Shown here piece after piece: positions 24,901 through 39,900 of a stretch of DNA of 64,000 nucleotides. This stretch comes from Nematostella vectensis (lineage: Eukaryota; Cnidaria; Anthozoa; Actiniaria; Edwardsiidae): NCBI RefSeq assembly GCF_932526225.1, contig NC_064035.1, positions 14,020,566-14,084,565 on the forward strand, in the 5' to 3' direction. The translations under genes and the position numbers were made by a program. Position 1 is the first letter of the stretch. Every line of letters starts with the position of its first letter. Under the pieces are notes generated by a model. It did not search any database. It was given only the letters and a program-made list of their open reading frames with translations, and was not told the DNA's origin.

Positions 24901-27900
24901 ATGCATACTTTATCTACTAATCCTGTCTAATTACTAGTCGCAATACAAAAATTATCACGTCATGTTTTTAAATTATCACGTCATCTTTTTCAATCATCAC
25001 GCAATACCAAGAAACTCGCATTTAAACCTACAATATGCAATTAAACATACACACTTTCAGAGGCAATAATCTTTTACCCAACCACTGGAGAACCAACTAC
25101 CAAAGAGGAAGTAACCACCAAATTCGTGGAAGCCGTAGAAGCAGGCCCGACATCAAAGAAATCACTCACAACTGTTACACCCACTACGGAATCTGTTGAT
25201 GTGGTGTTTCCAAAGATCAAAACTACAAAGAAACCAGATAACACTTCTACTAGACAAAGACCAGTTACTACTGCACAATTAAAGACCACTGCTGCACAGG
25301 AGACCACTGTTGCTCCTGGAACCACTGTTGCAACAGAGACAACGGCTGCACCTGAGACCACTACGGCGCCAGAGACGACAATGGCACTAGAAACCACTGT
25401 TGCACCAGAGGCAACTATGGCACCTGAGACTACTGTTGTACCAGATACAACTGTGGAACCTGAGACTTCAACAACACTGAAGCCAACGGATGTCACAGGT
25501 ATTTCATTTTGTACTGAGTTTATTTTTGCACTTTTTTTTACAAATGTCACAACGAGGACCATGTTAAAGTACATAATTTCTATTACTTTTTATGAGACAT
25601 AATTCAAGTAAATTATCAACAGAAAAGCCTGAAGCTTCCCCAGCAACACCAGCGGAATATAGTACTACTCCAAGTGTCCAACCAGAATTAACAGAAGCAC
25701 CACAAACCGATTATCCAACAACAGCGTCACCAGCAACTTCACCCTCAACTGTAGCACAAGAAAGAGAGACCACCATGGCGCACGAGGCAACTGCTGCACC
25801 AGCGACCACAACTGCCCCTGAGACCACAGTCATCACAGAGACCAGTGTGGCACCTGAGACCACTGCTGCCCCAGAAACCACTATGGCCGCTGAGACGACA
25901 TCTGCACCAGAGACCACATTGGCACCAGAATCAACTGAGAATGCTACTGCACCAGAGACCACTATAGCACCTGAGACCACTATGGCACCTGAAACCACTA
26001 TGGCGCCTGAGACCACTATAGCGCCTGAGACCACTATGGCACCTGAGACCACTATTGCACCTGAGACCACTGCTGTACCAGGGACCATGGTGCCGGAGAC
26101 AACTGCTGCACCAGCGACCATTATTGCACCTGAAACCACTGCTGCACCAGAAACCACTATGGCCCCTGGGACCACAGCTGCACCAGAGACTACTATGGCA
26201 CCTGAGACCACTGCTGCACCTGAGGCCACTGCTCCACCAGAGACATCAATGGCGCCTAAGACCACTGCTGCACCAGAGACAACTATGGCGCCTGAAAGCA
26301 CTTTGGCACCAGAGACCACAGCTGCACCAGAGAAAACTATGGTACCTGAGACCACTGCTGCACCGGAAACCACCATGGCGCCTGAGACAACTGCTGCACC
26401 AGAGACCACAATGGCACCTGAGACAACTATGGCACCTGAGGCCACTGTTGCACCTGAGACCACTGCTGCACTAGAAACCACTATGGCGCCTGAGACAACA
26501 GCTGCCCGAGAGACCACTGTGGCACCAGAGACCACTTTGGCACCTAAGACAACAGCTACCCCAGAGACCACTTTGGCATCAGAGACCACCGCTTCCCCAG
26601 AGACCACTGCTGCACCAGCGACCACTATGGCACCAGAGACCACAGAAGCAATAGAAACGACTATGGCGACTGAGACAACAGCTGCCCAAGAGACCACTGT
26701 GGCAACAGAGATCACTGATGCACCAGCTGCCACTATGGCACCTCAGACTACAGCTGCCCCAGAGACCAGTATGGCACCTGAGACCACAGCTGCCCCAGAA
26801 ACCACTGCTGCACCAGAGACCACTTTGTTGCCTGAGACCACTAGTGCACCAGCGACCACTATGCCACCTGAGCAAACAGCTGCACCAGAGACCACTGTGG
26901 CACCAGAGACCACTGATGCACCAGCGACCACTTTGGCATCTGAGACCACTGATGCACCAGCTATCACTATGGCAGCTGAGACCACAGCTGCCCCAGAGAC
27001 TACTGTGGCACCAGAGACCACTGCTGCACCTGAGACGACAGCTGTCCCAGAGACCACTATGGCATTTGAGACCACTATGGCGCCTGAGGCCACTGTGGTG
27101 CCTAAACCAACAGTTACCCCATCAACCACAATCTCTCCAAAGACAGAAACTTCCATAACGGGTAATTTTTTACATGATTTATTGTCTTGAAAAAATTATT
27201 TAGTTCTAGGTAACAGTTTTTTGTTAAAAAGGAAAAGAAACAGGATTAAAAAGGAAGCAGTGGCATTTATTTCATCCTTGAGTTAACATGGATTTTCCTG
27301 CCCTTAAAAAAGCTGTTTTTTATTATTTTATAGCGGTTATTCGCTAGTTGTTTTTCCTATAGTCAGCAGTTTCGAAAATGTGCATCCTCTTGAAGCTAGT
27401 TTTCTAGTTTTGTTATCTCTTGAGATCTTTCGTTTATCATTCCATAGAAGCAACTAAGCCACCGGTGGATCAGCTTAAGACAAAGCAGCCAACAACAATA
27501 TCGGGAGAAACGACTATTGTCCCTGAAACAACAATACCAGAGAGCACTGCTGCACCAGTGGATACCACTATTACCCCTGAGATCACTATGGCACCAAAGA
27601 CCACTATTGCACGAGAGACCACTGTGGCACCTGAGACCACTATGGCACCTGAAACTACTGCTGCACCAGAGACAACTATGGCGGCTGAGACCACTATGGC
27701 ACCTGAAACTACTGCTGCACAAGAGACAACTGTGGCGGCTGAGACCACTATGGCACCTGAGACCACTGTTGTTCCAGAGGCCACAATGGCCCCTGAAGCC
27801 ACTGCTGCACCAGAGACCACTATGGCGCCTGAAACCACTTTGGCAGCTGAGACAACAGCTGCAACAGTTACCATTGCTGAGCCAAAAACCACTATGGCAC

Positions 27901-30900
27901 CAGAGACAACTATTGTGCCTGAGACCACTGCCGCACTAGAAACCACTATGGCGCCTGAGACCACAGCTGCCCCAGAGACCACTGTGGCACCAGAGACCAC
28001 TGATGAACCAGCGACCACCATGGCAGCTGAGACCACAGCTGCCCCAGAGACCAGTGTGGCACCTGAGACCACAGCTGCCCCAGAGACCAGTGGTGCACCA
28101 GAGACCACTATGTTGCCTGAGACCACTAGTGCGCCAGCAACCACTATGGCACCTGAGCCAACAGCTGCACCAGAGACTACTGTGGCACCAGAGACCACTG
28201 ATGCACCAGCGACCACTGCTGCACGTGAGACGACAGCTGCCCCAGAGACCACTATGGCATCTGAGACCACTATGGCACCTGAGCCAACAGCTGCACCAGA
28301 GACCACTGTGGCACCAGAGACCACTGATGCACCAGCTATCACTATGGCACCAGAGACCACAGATGCAATAGAAACCACTATGGCGACTGAGACAACAGCT
28401 GCCCAAGAAACCACTGTGGCACCAGAGATCACTGATGCACCAGCTGCCACTATGGCACCTCAGACTACAGCTGCCCCAGAGACCAGTATGGCACCTGAGA
28501 CCACAGCTGCCCCAGAAACCACTGCTGCACCAGAGACCACTTTGTTGCCTGAGACCACTAGTGCACCAGCGACCACTATGGCACCTGAGCCAACAGCTGC
28601 ACCAGAGACTACTGTGGCACCAGAGACCACTGATGCACCAGCGACCACTGCTGCACGTGAGACGACAGCTGCCCCAGAGACCACTATGGCATCTGAGACT
28701 ACTATGGCACCTGAGCCAACAGCTGCACCAGAGACCACTGTGGCACCAGAGACCACTGATGCACCAGCTATCACTATGGCACCAGAGACCACAGATGCAA
28801 TAGAAACCACTATGGCGACTGAGACAACAGCTGCCCAAGAAACCACTGTGGCACCAGAGATCACTGATGCACCAGCTGCCACTATCGCACCTCAGACTAC
28901 AGCTGCCCCAGAGACCACTATGGCATCTGAGACCACTATGGCACCTGAGCCAACAGCTGCACCAGAGACTACTGTGGCACCAGAGACCACTGATGCACCA
29001 GCGACCACTGCTGCACGTGAGACGACAGCTGCCCCAGAGACCACTATGGCATCTGAGACCACTATGGCACCTGAGCCAACAGCTGCACCAGAGACCACTG
29101 TGGCACCAGAGACCACTGATGCACAAGCGACAACTTTGGCACCTGAGACAACAGCTCGCCCAGAGACCACTGTGGCACCAGAGACCACTGATGCACCAGC
29201 TATCACTATGGCAGCTGAGACCACTGATGCACCAGCTATCACTATGGCAGCTGAGACCACAGCTGCCCCAGAGACTACTGTGGCACCAGAGACCACTGCT
29301 GCACCTGAGACGACAGCTGCCCCAGAGACCACTATGGCATCTGAGACCACTATGGCGCCTGAGGCCACTGTGGTGCCTAAACCAACGGTTACCCCATCAA
29401 CCACAATCTCTCCAAAGACAGAAACTTCCATAACGGGTAATTATTTACATGATTTATTGTCTTGAAACAATTATTTAGTTGTAGGTAAGAGTTTTTTTGT
29501 TAAAAAGGAAAAGAAACAGGATTAAAAAGGAAGCCGTGGCATTTATTTAATTCTTGAGTAAACATGGATTTTCCTGCCCTTAAAAAAAGCTGTTTTATAT
29601 TATTTTATAGCGATTATTCGCTAGTTTTTTTCCTATAGTCAGCAGTTTCGAAAAAGTGCATCCTCTTGAAGCTAGTTTTCTAGTTTTGTTATCTCTTGAG
29701 ATCTTTCGTTTATCATTCCATAGAAGCAACTAAGCCACCGGTGGATCAGCTTAAGACAAAGCAGCCAACAACGATATTGGGAGAAACGACTATTGTCCCT
29801 GAAACAACAATACCAGAGAGCACTTCTGCACCAGTGGAGACCACTATAACCCCTGAGATCACTATGGTACCAAAGACCACTATTGCACGAGAGACCACTG
29901 TGGCACCTGAGACCACTATGGCACCTGAAACTACTGCTGCACCAGAGACAACTATGGCGGCTGAGACCACTCTGGCACCTGAAACTACTGCTGCACCAGA
30001 GACAACTATGGCGGCTGAGACCACTATGGCACCTGAGACCACTGCTGTTCCAGAGGCCACAATGGCCCCTGAAGCCACTGCTGCACCAGAGACCACTATG
30101 GCGACTGAAACCACTTTGGCAGCTGAGACCACAGCTGCAACAGTGACCACTACTACACTAGAGACCACTGCTGCACTAGAAACCACTATGGCACCTGAGA
30201 CAACAGCTGCCGCAGAGACCACTGATGAACCAGCAACCACTATGGCACCTGAGACCACAGCTGCCCCAGAGACCAGTCTGGCACCTGAGACCACAGCTGC
30301 CCCAGAGACCAGTGCTGCACCAGAGACCACTATGGTGCCTGAGACCACGAGTGCACCGTCGACCACAATGGCACCTGAGACCACAGCTGCCCCAGTGACC
30401 ACTATGGCACCGGAGACCACAGCTGTCCCAGCGACCATTGCTGCACTAGAGACCACTGCTACACTAGAAACCACTATGGCCCCTGAGACAACAGCTTCCT
30501 CAGAGACCACTGTGGCACCAGAGACCACTGATGCACCAGCTACCACTTTGGCACCTGAGACAACAGCTGCCCCAGAGACCACTTGGGCACCAGAGACCAC
30601 TTCTGCACCAGAGACCACTGTGGCACCTGAGATCACTGCTGCAACTGAGACCACTGCTGCACCTGATATTACTGTGGCACCCAAAACCACTGCTGCACCC
30701 GTTACCACTCTTGCACCTGAGACCACTGCTGCACCTGATGCCACTGTGGCACCTGAGACCAAAATGGCACCTGAAACCACTGTGGCATCAGAGAGCACGT
30801 CTGCACCTGATACCACTGTGGAACCTGAGAGCACTCTAGCAGCTGAGACAACTGCTGTACCTGAGACTACTCTAACACCTGGAACCACTGTGGCACAAGA

Positions 30901-33900
30901 GACCACTGCTGCACCTGAGACCACTGCTGCACCTGAGACCACTGTGGCACCTGAGACCACTGTGGCACCTGAGACCACTGTGGTACCTGAGACCACTGTG
31001 GCGCTTGAGACCACAATGGCACCTGAAACCACTGTGGCACCAGAGACTACTGCTGCACTTGAGACCACTGTGGCACCTGAGACCACTGCTTCAGCTGAGA
31101 CCACTGTGGCACCTGAGACCACTGCTGCACCTAATACCACTTTGGTACCTGATACCACTTTGGCACCTGAGACCACTGTCGCACCTGAGAGCACTGCTGC
31201 ACCTGAGACCACTGTGGTACCTGAGACCACTGATGCACCAGCTGCCACTATGGCACCTCAGACTACAGCTGCCCCAGAGACCAGTATGGCACCTGAGACC
31301 ACAGCTGCCCCAGAAACCACTGCTGCACCAGAGACCACTTTGTTGCCTGAGACCACTAGTGCACCAGCGACCACTATGCCACCTGAGCCAACAGCTGCAC
31401 CAGAGACCACTGTGGCACCAGAGACCACTGATGCACCAGCGACCACTTTGGCATCTGAGACCACTGATGCACCTGAGACCACAGCTGCCCCAGAGACCAC
31501 TATGGCACCTGAGACCACTGCTGCACCTGAGACCACTGTTGCACCTGAGACCGCTGCTTCAGCTGAGACCACTGTGGCACCTGAGACCACTGCTGCACCT
31601 GATACCACTTTGGTACCTGATACCACTGTGGCAGCAGAGACCACTGCCGCAGCTGAGACCACTGTAGCAGCTGAGACCACTGTAGCAGCTGAGACCACAG
31701 CTGCACCTGAGACCACTGTGGCACCTGACACCACAGCTGCCCCAGAGACCAGTGCTGCACCAGATACCACTATGGTGCCTCAGACAACTAGTGCACCAGC
31801 GACCACTATGGCACCTGAAACCACTGCTGCACCTGAGACCACTGTTGCACCTGAGACCACTTTGGCACCTGAGACCACCATGGCACCTGAAACCACAATG
31901 GCACCTGAAACCACTGTGGCAGCAGAGACCACTGCTGCAGCTGAGACCACTGTAGCAGCTGAGACCACTGTGGCACCTGACACCACAGCTGCCCCAGAGA
32001 CCAGTGCTGCACCAGTTACCACTATGGTGTCTCAGACCACTAGTGCACCAGCGACCACTGTGGCACCTGAGACCACCATGGCACCTGAAACCACAATGGC
32101 CCCTGAAACCACTGTGGCAGCAGAGACCACTGCCGCAGCTCAGACCACTGTAGCAGCTGAGACCACTGCTGCACCTGAGACCACTATTGTACCCGAGACC
32201 ACAGCTGTCCCAGCGACCACTGATGCACCAGCGACCACTTTGCCACCTGAGACAACAGCTGCCCCAGAGACCACTGTGGCACCAGAGACCATTGCTGCAC
32301 CTGATACCACTGTGGCAGCAGAGACAACTGCTTCAGCTGAGACCACTGTGGCACCTGAGACCACTGCTGCACCTGAGACCACTTTGGCACCTGAGACCAC
32401 CATGGCACCTGAAACCACAATGGCACCTGAAACCACTGTGGCAGCAGAGACAACTGCTTCAGCTGAGACCACTGTGGCACCTGAGACCACTGCTGCACCT
32501 GATACCACTTTGGTACCTGATACCACTGTGGCAGCAGAGACCACTGCCGCAGCTGAGACCACTGTAGCAGCTGAGACCACTGCTGCACCTGAGACCACTG
32601 TGGCACCAGAGACCACTGTTATGCCTGATACCACAATGCCTCCTTCAAAGACAGATGTATTTGTAACAGGTCATTATTTTTTTAAGTTATCCATGGAATG
32701 ATCAAAGTTTATTTAATTAGAATGTCTATAGTTAATAGGAGAAAGTAGCATTTAATGTCTATTTGATTGGTAAAATGCTTTTTGTTTCATTCTATGCAAT
32801 AACTGTTGATATTCCTTGCTGTTCTCTTTATATGTGTTTAGCAATTTTGATGAAATTTGAGTTTCATAATTTCCTTTTGATAATATCAGTTCTATAAGTA
32901 TTCATTTAAAATTTTTCAAACTTGAAAAATTTTCACTGCAGTTTCGAGTAGTTTCGATTTAGATATAAGCTTCAACCAATGGAAAGCATTCGAAAAATCG
33001 TTATAGAACATTATTGTTTTTCCAAACCCTTTCATATTTACGTTTCTGCTGTTTTATTATTAAGATTTTTCTTTTTTTTACCTTTGTATAGAAGCAACTA
33101 AGGCACCTGTGGATCAGCTCAAAACAAAGCAGCCAACAACTGCTACCGCTAAAACCACTGCTACACCAGAGACCACTGTTGCACCTGAGACCACTGTCGT
33201 ACCGGAGACCACTCCCGCACTGAAGACAACTTCTGCGCCTGAAAGCACAGCTGCAACAGAGTCAACTGTGCCAACAGAGACCACTGCTGCACCTGAGACC
33301 ACTTTGGAACCTGAGATCACTGTTGCACCTGAAACCACTGTGGCACCTGAGACCACTGCTGCACCTGATACCACTTTGGCACCTGAGACCACTGTCAAAC
33401 TTGAGAGCACTGTGGCACCAGAGAGCACTGTGTCACCAGAGACCACTGTGTCACCTGAGACAACTGCTGTACCTGAGACAACTGCTGTACCTGAGACTAC
33501 TCTGTCCCCTGGAACCACTGTGGCACAAGATACCACTGCTGCACCTGAGACCACTGTGGCACCTGAAACCACTGTGTCACCAGAGACCATTGCTGAACCT
33601 GAGACCACTGTGGCACCTGAGACCACTACTGCACCCGTTACCACACTGGCACCTGAGACCACTGTGGCTCCTGATACCACTGTAGCACCTGAGACAACAG
33701 CTGCCCTAGAGACCACTGTGGCACCAGATACCACTGCTGCACCTTATACTACTGTGGCAGCAGAGACCACTGCTTCAGCTGAGACCACTGTGGCACCTGA
33801 GACCACTGCTGCACCTGATACCACTTTGGTACCTGATACCACTGTGGCAGCAGAGACCACTGCCGCAGCTGAGACCACTGTAGCAGCTGAGACCACTGCT

Positions 33901-36900
33901 GAACCTGAGACCACTGTGGCACCTGACACCACAGCTGCCCCAGAGACCAGTGCTGCACCAGATACCATTATAATGCCTCAGACCACTAGTGCACCAGCGA
34001 CCACTATGGCACCTGAGACCACTGCTGCACCTGAGACCACTTTGGCACCTGAGACCACCATGGCACCTGAAACCACAATGGCACCTGAAACCACTGTGGC
34101 AGCAGAGACCACTGCCGCAGCTGAGACCACTGTAGCAGCTGAGACCAGTGCTGCACCTGAGACCACTGTGGCACCTGACACCACAGCTGCCCCAGAGACC
34201 AGTCCTGCACCAGTTACCACTATGGTGCCTCAGACCACTAGTGCACCAGCGACCACTGTGGCACCTGAGACCACTTTGGCACCTGAGACCACTTTGGCAC
34301 CTGAGACAACAGCTGCCCCAGAGACCACTGTGGCACCAGAGACCATTGCTGCACCTGATACCACTGTGGCAGCAGAGACAACTGCTTCAGCTGAGACCAC
34401 TGTGGTACCTGACACCACAGCTGCCCCAGAGACCAGTCCTGCACCAGTTACCACTATGGTGCCTCAGACCACTAGTGCACCAGCGACCACTGTGGCACCT
34501 GAGACCACTTTGGCACCTGAGACCACTTTGGCACCTGAGACAACAGCTGCCCCAGAGACCACTGTGGCACCAGAGACCATTGCTGCACCTGATACCACTG
34601 TGGCAGCAGAGACAACTGCTTCAGCTGAGACCACTGTGGCACCTGAGACCACCATGGCACCTGAAACCACAATGGCACCCGAAACCTCTGTGGCAGCAGA
34701 GACCACTGCCGCAGCTCAGACCACTGTAGCAGCTGAGACCACTGCTGCACCTGAGACCACTATTGTACCCGAGACCACAGCTGTCCCAGCGACCACTGAT
34801 GCACCAGCGACCAATTTGCCACCTGAGACAACAGCTGCCCCAGAGACCACTGTGGCACCAGAGACCATTGCTGCATCTGATACCACTGTGGCAGCAGAGA
34901 CAACTGCTTCAGCTGAGACCACTGTGGCACATGAGACCACTGCTGTACCTGATACCACTTTGGTACCTGATACCACTTTGGCACCTGAGACCACTGTCGC
35001 ACCTGAGAGAACTGTGGCACCAGAGAGCACTTCGGCACCTGAGACCACTGCTGCACCTGATACCACTTTGGTACCTGATACCACTTTAGCACCTGAGACA
35101 ACTGTCGCACGTGAGAGCACTGTGGCACCAGAGACCACTGTGGCACCTGAGACCACTGTGGCACCTGAGACCACAATGCCACCCGAAACCACAATGGCAC
35201 CTGAAACCACTGTGGCAGCAGAGACCACTGCTGCACCTGAGACCACTGTGGTACCTGAGACCACAGCTGCCCCAGAGACCAGTGCTACACCAGAGACCAC
35301 TATGGTGCCTGAGACCACTAGTGCACCATCGACCACTATGGCACCTGAGACCACAGCTACACCAGTGACCACTATGGCACCGGATACCACAACTTCCCCA
35401 GCGACCACTGCGGCACTTGAAACTACTATGGTGCCTGAGACAACAGCTGCCTCAGACACCACTGTCGTGCCAGAGACCACTGATGCACCAGCTACCACTT
35501 TGGCACCAAAGACAACAATTGCCCCAGAGACTACTGTGGCACAAGAGACCACTGATGCACCAGCTATCACTATGGCACCTGAGACCTCAGCTGCCCCAGA
35601 GACCACTGTGGCACCAGAGACCAATGCTGCACCTGAGACCACTGTGGCACCTGAGATCACTGCTGCAACTGAGATCACTGCTGCACCTGAGATCACTGCT
35701 GCACCTGATACCACTGTGGCACCAGAGACCACTGTGGCACCAGAAATCACTGTAGCACCTGAGACCACTGCTGCACCTGAGACCACCATGGCACCTGAAA
35801 CCACTGTGGCAGCAGAGACCACTGCCGCAGCTGAGACAACTGCTGCACCTGAGACCACTGTGGCACCTGACACCACAGCTGCCCCAGAGACCAGTGCTGC
35901 ACCAGATACCACTATGGTGCCTCAGACCACTAGTGCACCAGCGACCACTATGGCACCTGAGACCACTTTGGCACCTGAGACCACTTTGGCACCTGAAACC
36001 ACCATGGCACCTGAAACCACTGTGGCAGCAGAGACCACTGCCGCAGCTCAGACCACTGTAGCAGCTGAGACCACTGCTGCACCTGAGACCACTATTGTAC
36101 CCGAGACCACAGCTGTCCCAGCGACCACTGATGCACCAGCGACCACTTTGGCACCTGAGACAACAGCTGCCCCAGAGACCACTGTGGCACCAGAGACCAC
36201 TGTGGCACCAGAGACCACTGATGCACCAGCTACCACTATGGCCCCTGAGACAAAAGCTGTCTCGGAGACCACTATGGCCCCTGAGACAACAGCTGTCTCG
36301 GAGACCACTATGGCGCCTGAGGCCACTGTGGTGCCTAAAACTACTGTTGGCCCATCAACCACAATCTCTCCAAAGACAGAAACTTCTATAACGGGTAATT
36401 TTTTTATTTTTTTGATTTTCTTGTAACAATTATTTAGTTGTAGGTAACAGTCTTTTGTTAAAAAGGAAAAGAAGCAGGATTGATAAGGAAGACGTGGTAT
36501 TTATTTAATCCTTCAGTAACATTGATTTTTCCTGCCCTCAAAAGAGCTGCTTTATATTTTTTAGCGATTGTTTACTAGTTTTTTACTGTATTGAAGTCCA
36601 AGCACATTTTTAAATAGAAATGATCAATAGCAAAAACACTTGCACAATTTGTTACATTTTTGCAGTTTTAAACGTTAATTACTACACTTCCAAACACGGC
36701 CCTCTATATACACAAAAGGCCGTTTTTAGAATGACAGCAATCGATAAGTAACACCAAACAAATCATAAAAGAATCATTCTATCTTAATGGGGGTATTATT
36801 TAAACAGTACACCTAAAAATGAAATCAAATCATACAGAAAACATTCCAACCGACTTCTTAACGATAAAGTCATATTTCAACCCTCAGAAACTCCTGAAAC

Positions 36901-39900
36901 ATCGCCAGCAACAATCTCCATTTCCACTGAAAAAACTGGGAAAGCAATCACAACACCACAGGGTACAACTACGGAGCTACCTCCTTCACCATCAACTGTA
37001 GCACAAGACCAAACTACCTACAAATCAACAACCTTTCCTGGGGATGTTGGTTATACAACCTTAGCACCTGTGGTGACCACTCCTGGAAGTGATATTACAC
37101 CTCAAACCTCTGTTTCACCTGATAGCACAGTTGCACCAGAATCAACTGTTGCAGCTGATAGCACTGTGGCTTCTGAGACAATTATTGCACAAGGGACCAC
37201 TCTGGCATCTAAGACCACAGTGGCCACTGAGACCACTGCTTCACCTGAGACCACTGTGGCACCAGTGACCACTGCTGCACCTGAAACCACTGTTGCACCA
37301 GAGAGCACTCTGGCACCTGAGACCACTGCTGCACCCGAGACCACTCTGGCACGTGAAACCACTGTGGCACCAGAGACCACTGCTGCATCTGAGACCACTG
37401 TGGCACCTGAGACCACTGTGGCACCTGACACCACAGCTGCCCCAGAGACCAGTGCTGCACCAGAGATCACTATGGTGCCTGAGACCACGAGTGCACCAGC
37501 GACCACTATGGCACCTGAGACCACAGCTGCACCAGTGACCACTATGGCACCGGAGACCACAGCTGCCCCAGCGACCACTGCTGCACTAGAAACCACTATG
37601 GTGCCTGAGACAACAGCTGCCTCAGAGACCACTGTGGCACCAGAGACCACTGATGCACAAGCTACCACTTTGGCACCTGAGACAACAGCTGCCCAAAAGA
37701 CCACTGATGCACCAGCTACCACTATGGCACATGAGACCACAGCTGCCCCAGAGACCACTGTGGCACCAGAGACTACTGCTGCACCTGAGACCACTGTGGC
37801 ACCTGAAACCACTGTGGCACCAGGGACCACTGCTGTACCTGATACCACTCTGGCACCTGAGACCACTGTGGCACCTGAGACAACAGCTGCCCCAGAGACC
37901 ACTGTGGCACCAGAGAGCACTGCTGCACCTGATACCACTGTGGCACCTGAGAGCACTGTGATGCCTGGGACCACTGTGGCACCTGAGACCACAATGGCAC
38001 CTGAAACCACTGTGGCAGCAGAGACCACTGCTTCAGCTGAGACCACTGTGGCACCTGAGACCACTGCTGCACCTGATGCCACTTTGGTACCTGATACCAC
38101 TTTGGCACCTGAGACCACTGTCGCACCTGAGAGCACTAAGGCACCAGAGGCCACAATGGCACCTGAAACCACAATGGCACCTGAAACCACTGTGGCAGCA
38201 GAGACCATGGTACCTGATACCACTTTGGCACCTGAGACCACTGTCGCACCTGAGAGCACTAAGGCACCAGAGACCACAATGGCACCTGAAACCACTGTGA
38301 CAGCAGAGACCACTGCTGCAGCTGAGACCACTGTGGCACCTGAGACCACAGCTGTCCTAGATACCAGTGCTGCACCAGAAACCACTATGGTGCCTGAGAC
38401 CACGAGTGCACCAGCGACCACTATGGCACCTGAGACCACAGCTGCACCAGTGACCACTATGGCACCGGAGACCACAGCTGCCCCAGCAACCACTACTGCA
38501 CTAGAAACCACTATGGTGCCTGAGACAACAGCTGCCTTAGAGACCACTGTGGCATCAGAGACCACTGATGCACCAGCTACCACTTTGGCACCTGAGACAA
38601 CAGCTGCCCCAGAGACCACTGTGGCACCAGAGACCACTGATTTACCAGCTACCACTTTGGCACCTGAGACAACAGCTGCCCAAGAGACCACTGTTGCACC
38701 AGAGACCACTGCTGCACCTGAGACCACTGTGGCACCTGAGAGCACTGTGCCACCAGAGACCACTGCTGCACCTGATACCACTGTGGCACCTGGAATAACT
38801 GCTGCACCCGTTACCACTGTGGCACCTGAAACCACTGCTGCACCCGTTACCACTGTTGCACCTGAGACCACTGCTGCACCTGATACCACTGTAGCACCTG
38901 AGACCACAATGGCACCTGAAACCACTGTGGCACAAGAGACCACTGTGGCACCCGAGACCACTGTGCCACCTGAGACCACCGCTCCACCTGAGACCACTGC
39001 TGTACCTGATACCACTGTGGCAGGTGAGACCACTGCTGCACCTGATACCACTATGGCACCTGAGATCACTGTGGCACCAGAGACCACTGTAGTACCAGAG
39101 ACCACTTCTGCACCTGTTACCACCGTTGCACCAGAGAGCACTCTGGTACCTGAAACAACTTTTGCACCTGATACCACAGTAGCACCTGAGACCACTGTTG
39201 TGCCTGAGACCACAATGCGTCCTCCAAAGACAGATGTATCTGTAACAGGTCATTATTTTATTTTAAAAGTTATACATGGAATGATCAAAGTTTATTTAAT
39301 TAGAATGTCTATAGTTAATAGGAGAAAGTAGCATTTTGACTTTCCTTTACTTAATGTCTATTTGATTGGTAAAATGGTTTTTGTTTCATTCTATGCAATA
39401 ACTATTGATATTCCTTGCTGTTCTTTTTATAAGTGTTTAGCAATTTTGAAGCAAATTTGAGTTTCATAATTTCCTTTCGATAATATCAGTTCTATAAGCA
39501 TTCATTAAAAATTTTTCAAACTTGAAAAACAAGTTTTTTTCACTGCAGTTGCACGTAGTTTCGATTTAGATTGAAGCTTCAACCAATGAAAAGCATTTGA
39601 ATAATCGTTACAGAACATTATTGTTTTTAAACCACCCTTTCATATTTACGTTTCTGCTGTTTTATTATTAAGATTTTTCTTTTCTTTTAACTTTGTATAG
39701 AAGCAACTAAGGCACCTGTGGATCAGCTCAAAACAAAGCAGCCAACAATTGCTACAGCTAAAACCACTGCTGAACCAGAGATCACTGTTGCACCTGAGAC
39801 CACTGTGGTACCAGAGACCACTCCCGCACTGGAGACAACTTCTGCGCCTGAAAGCACAGCTGCAACAGAGTCAACTGTGGCACCTGAGACCACTGTGTCA

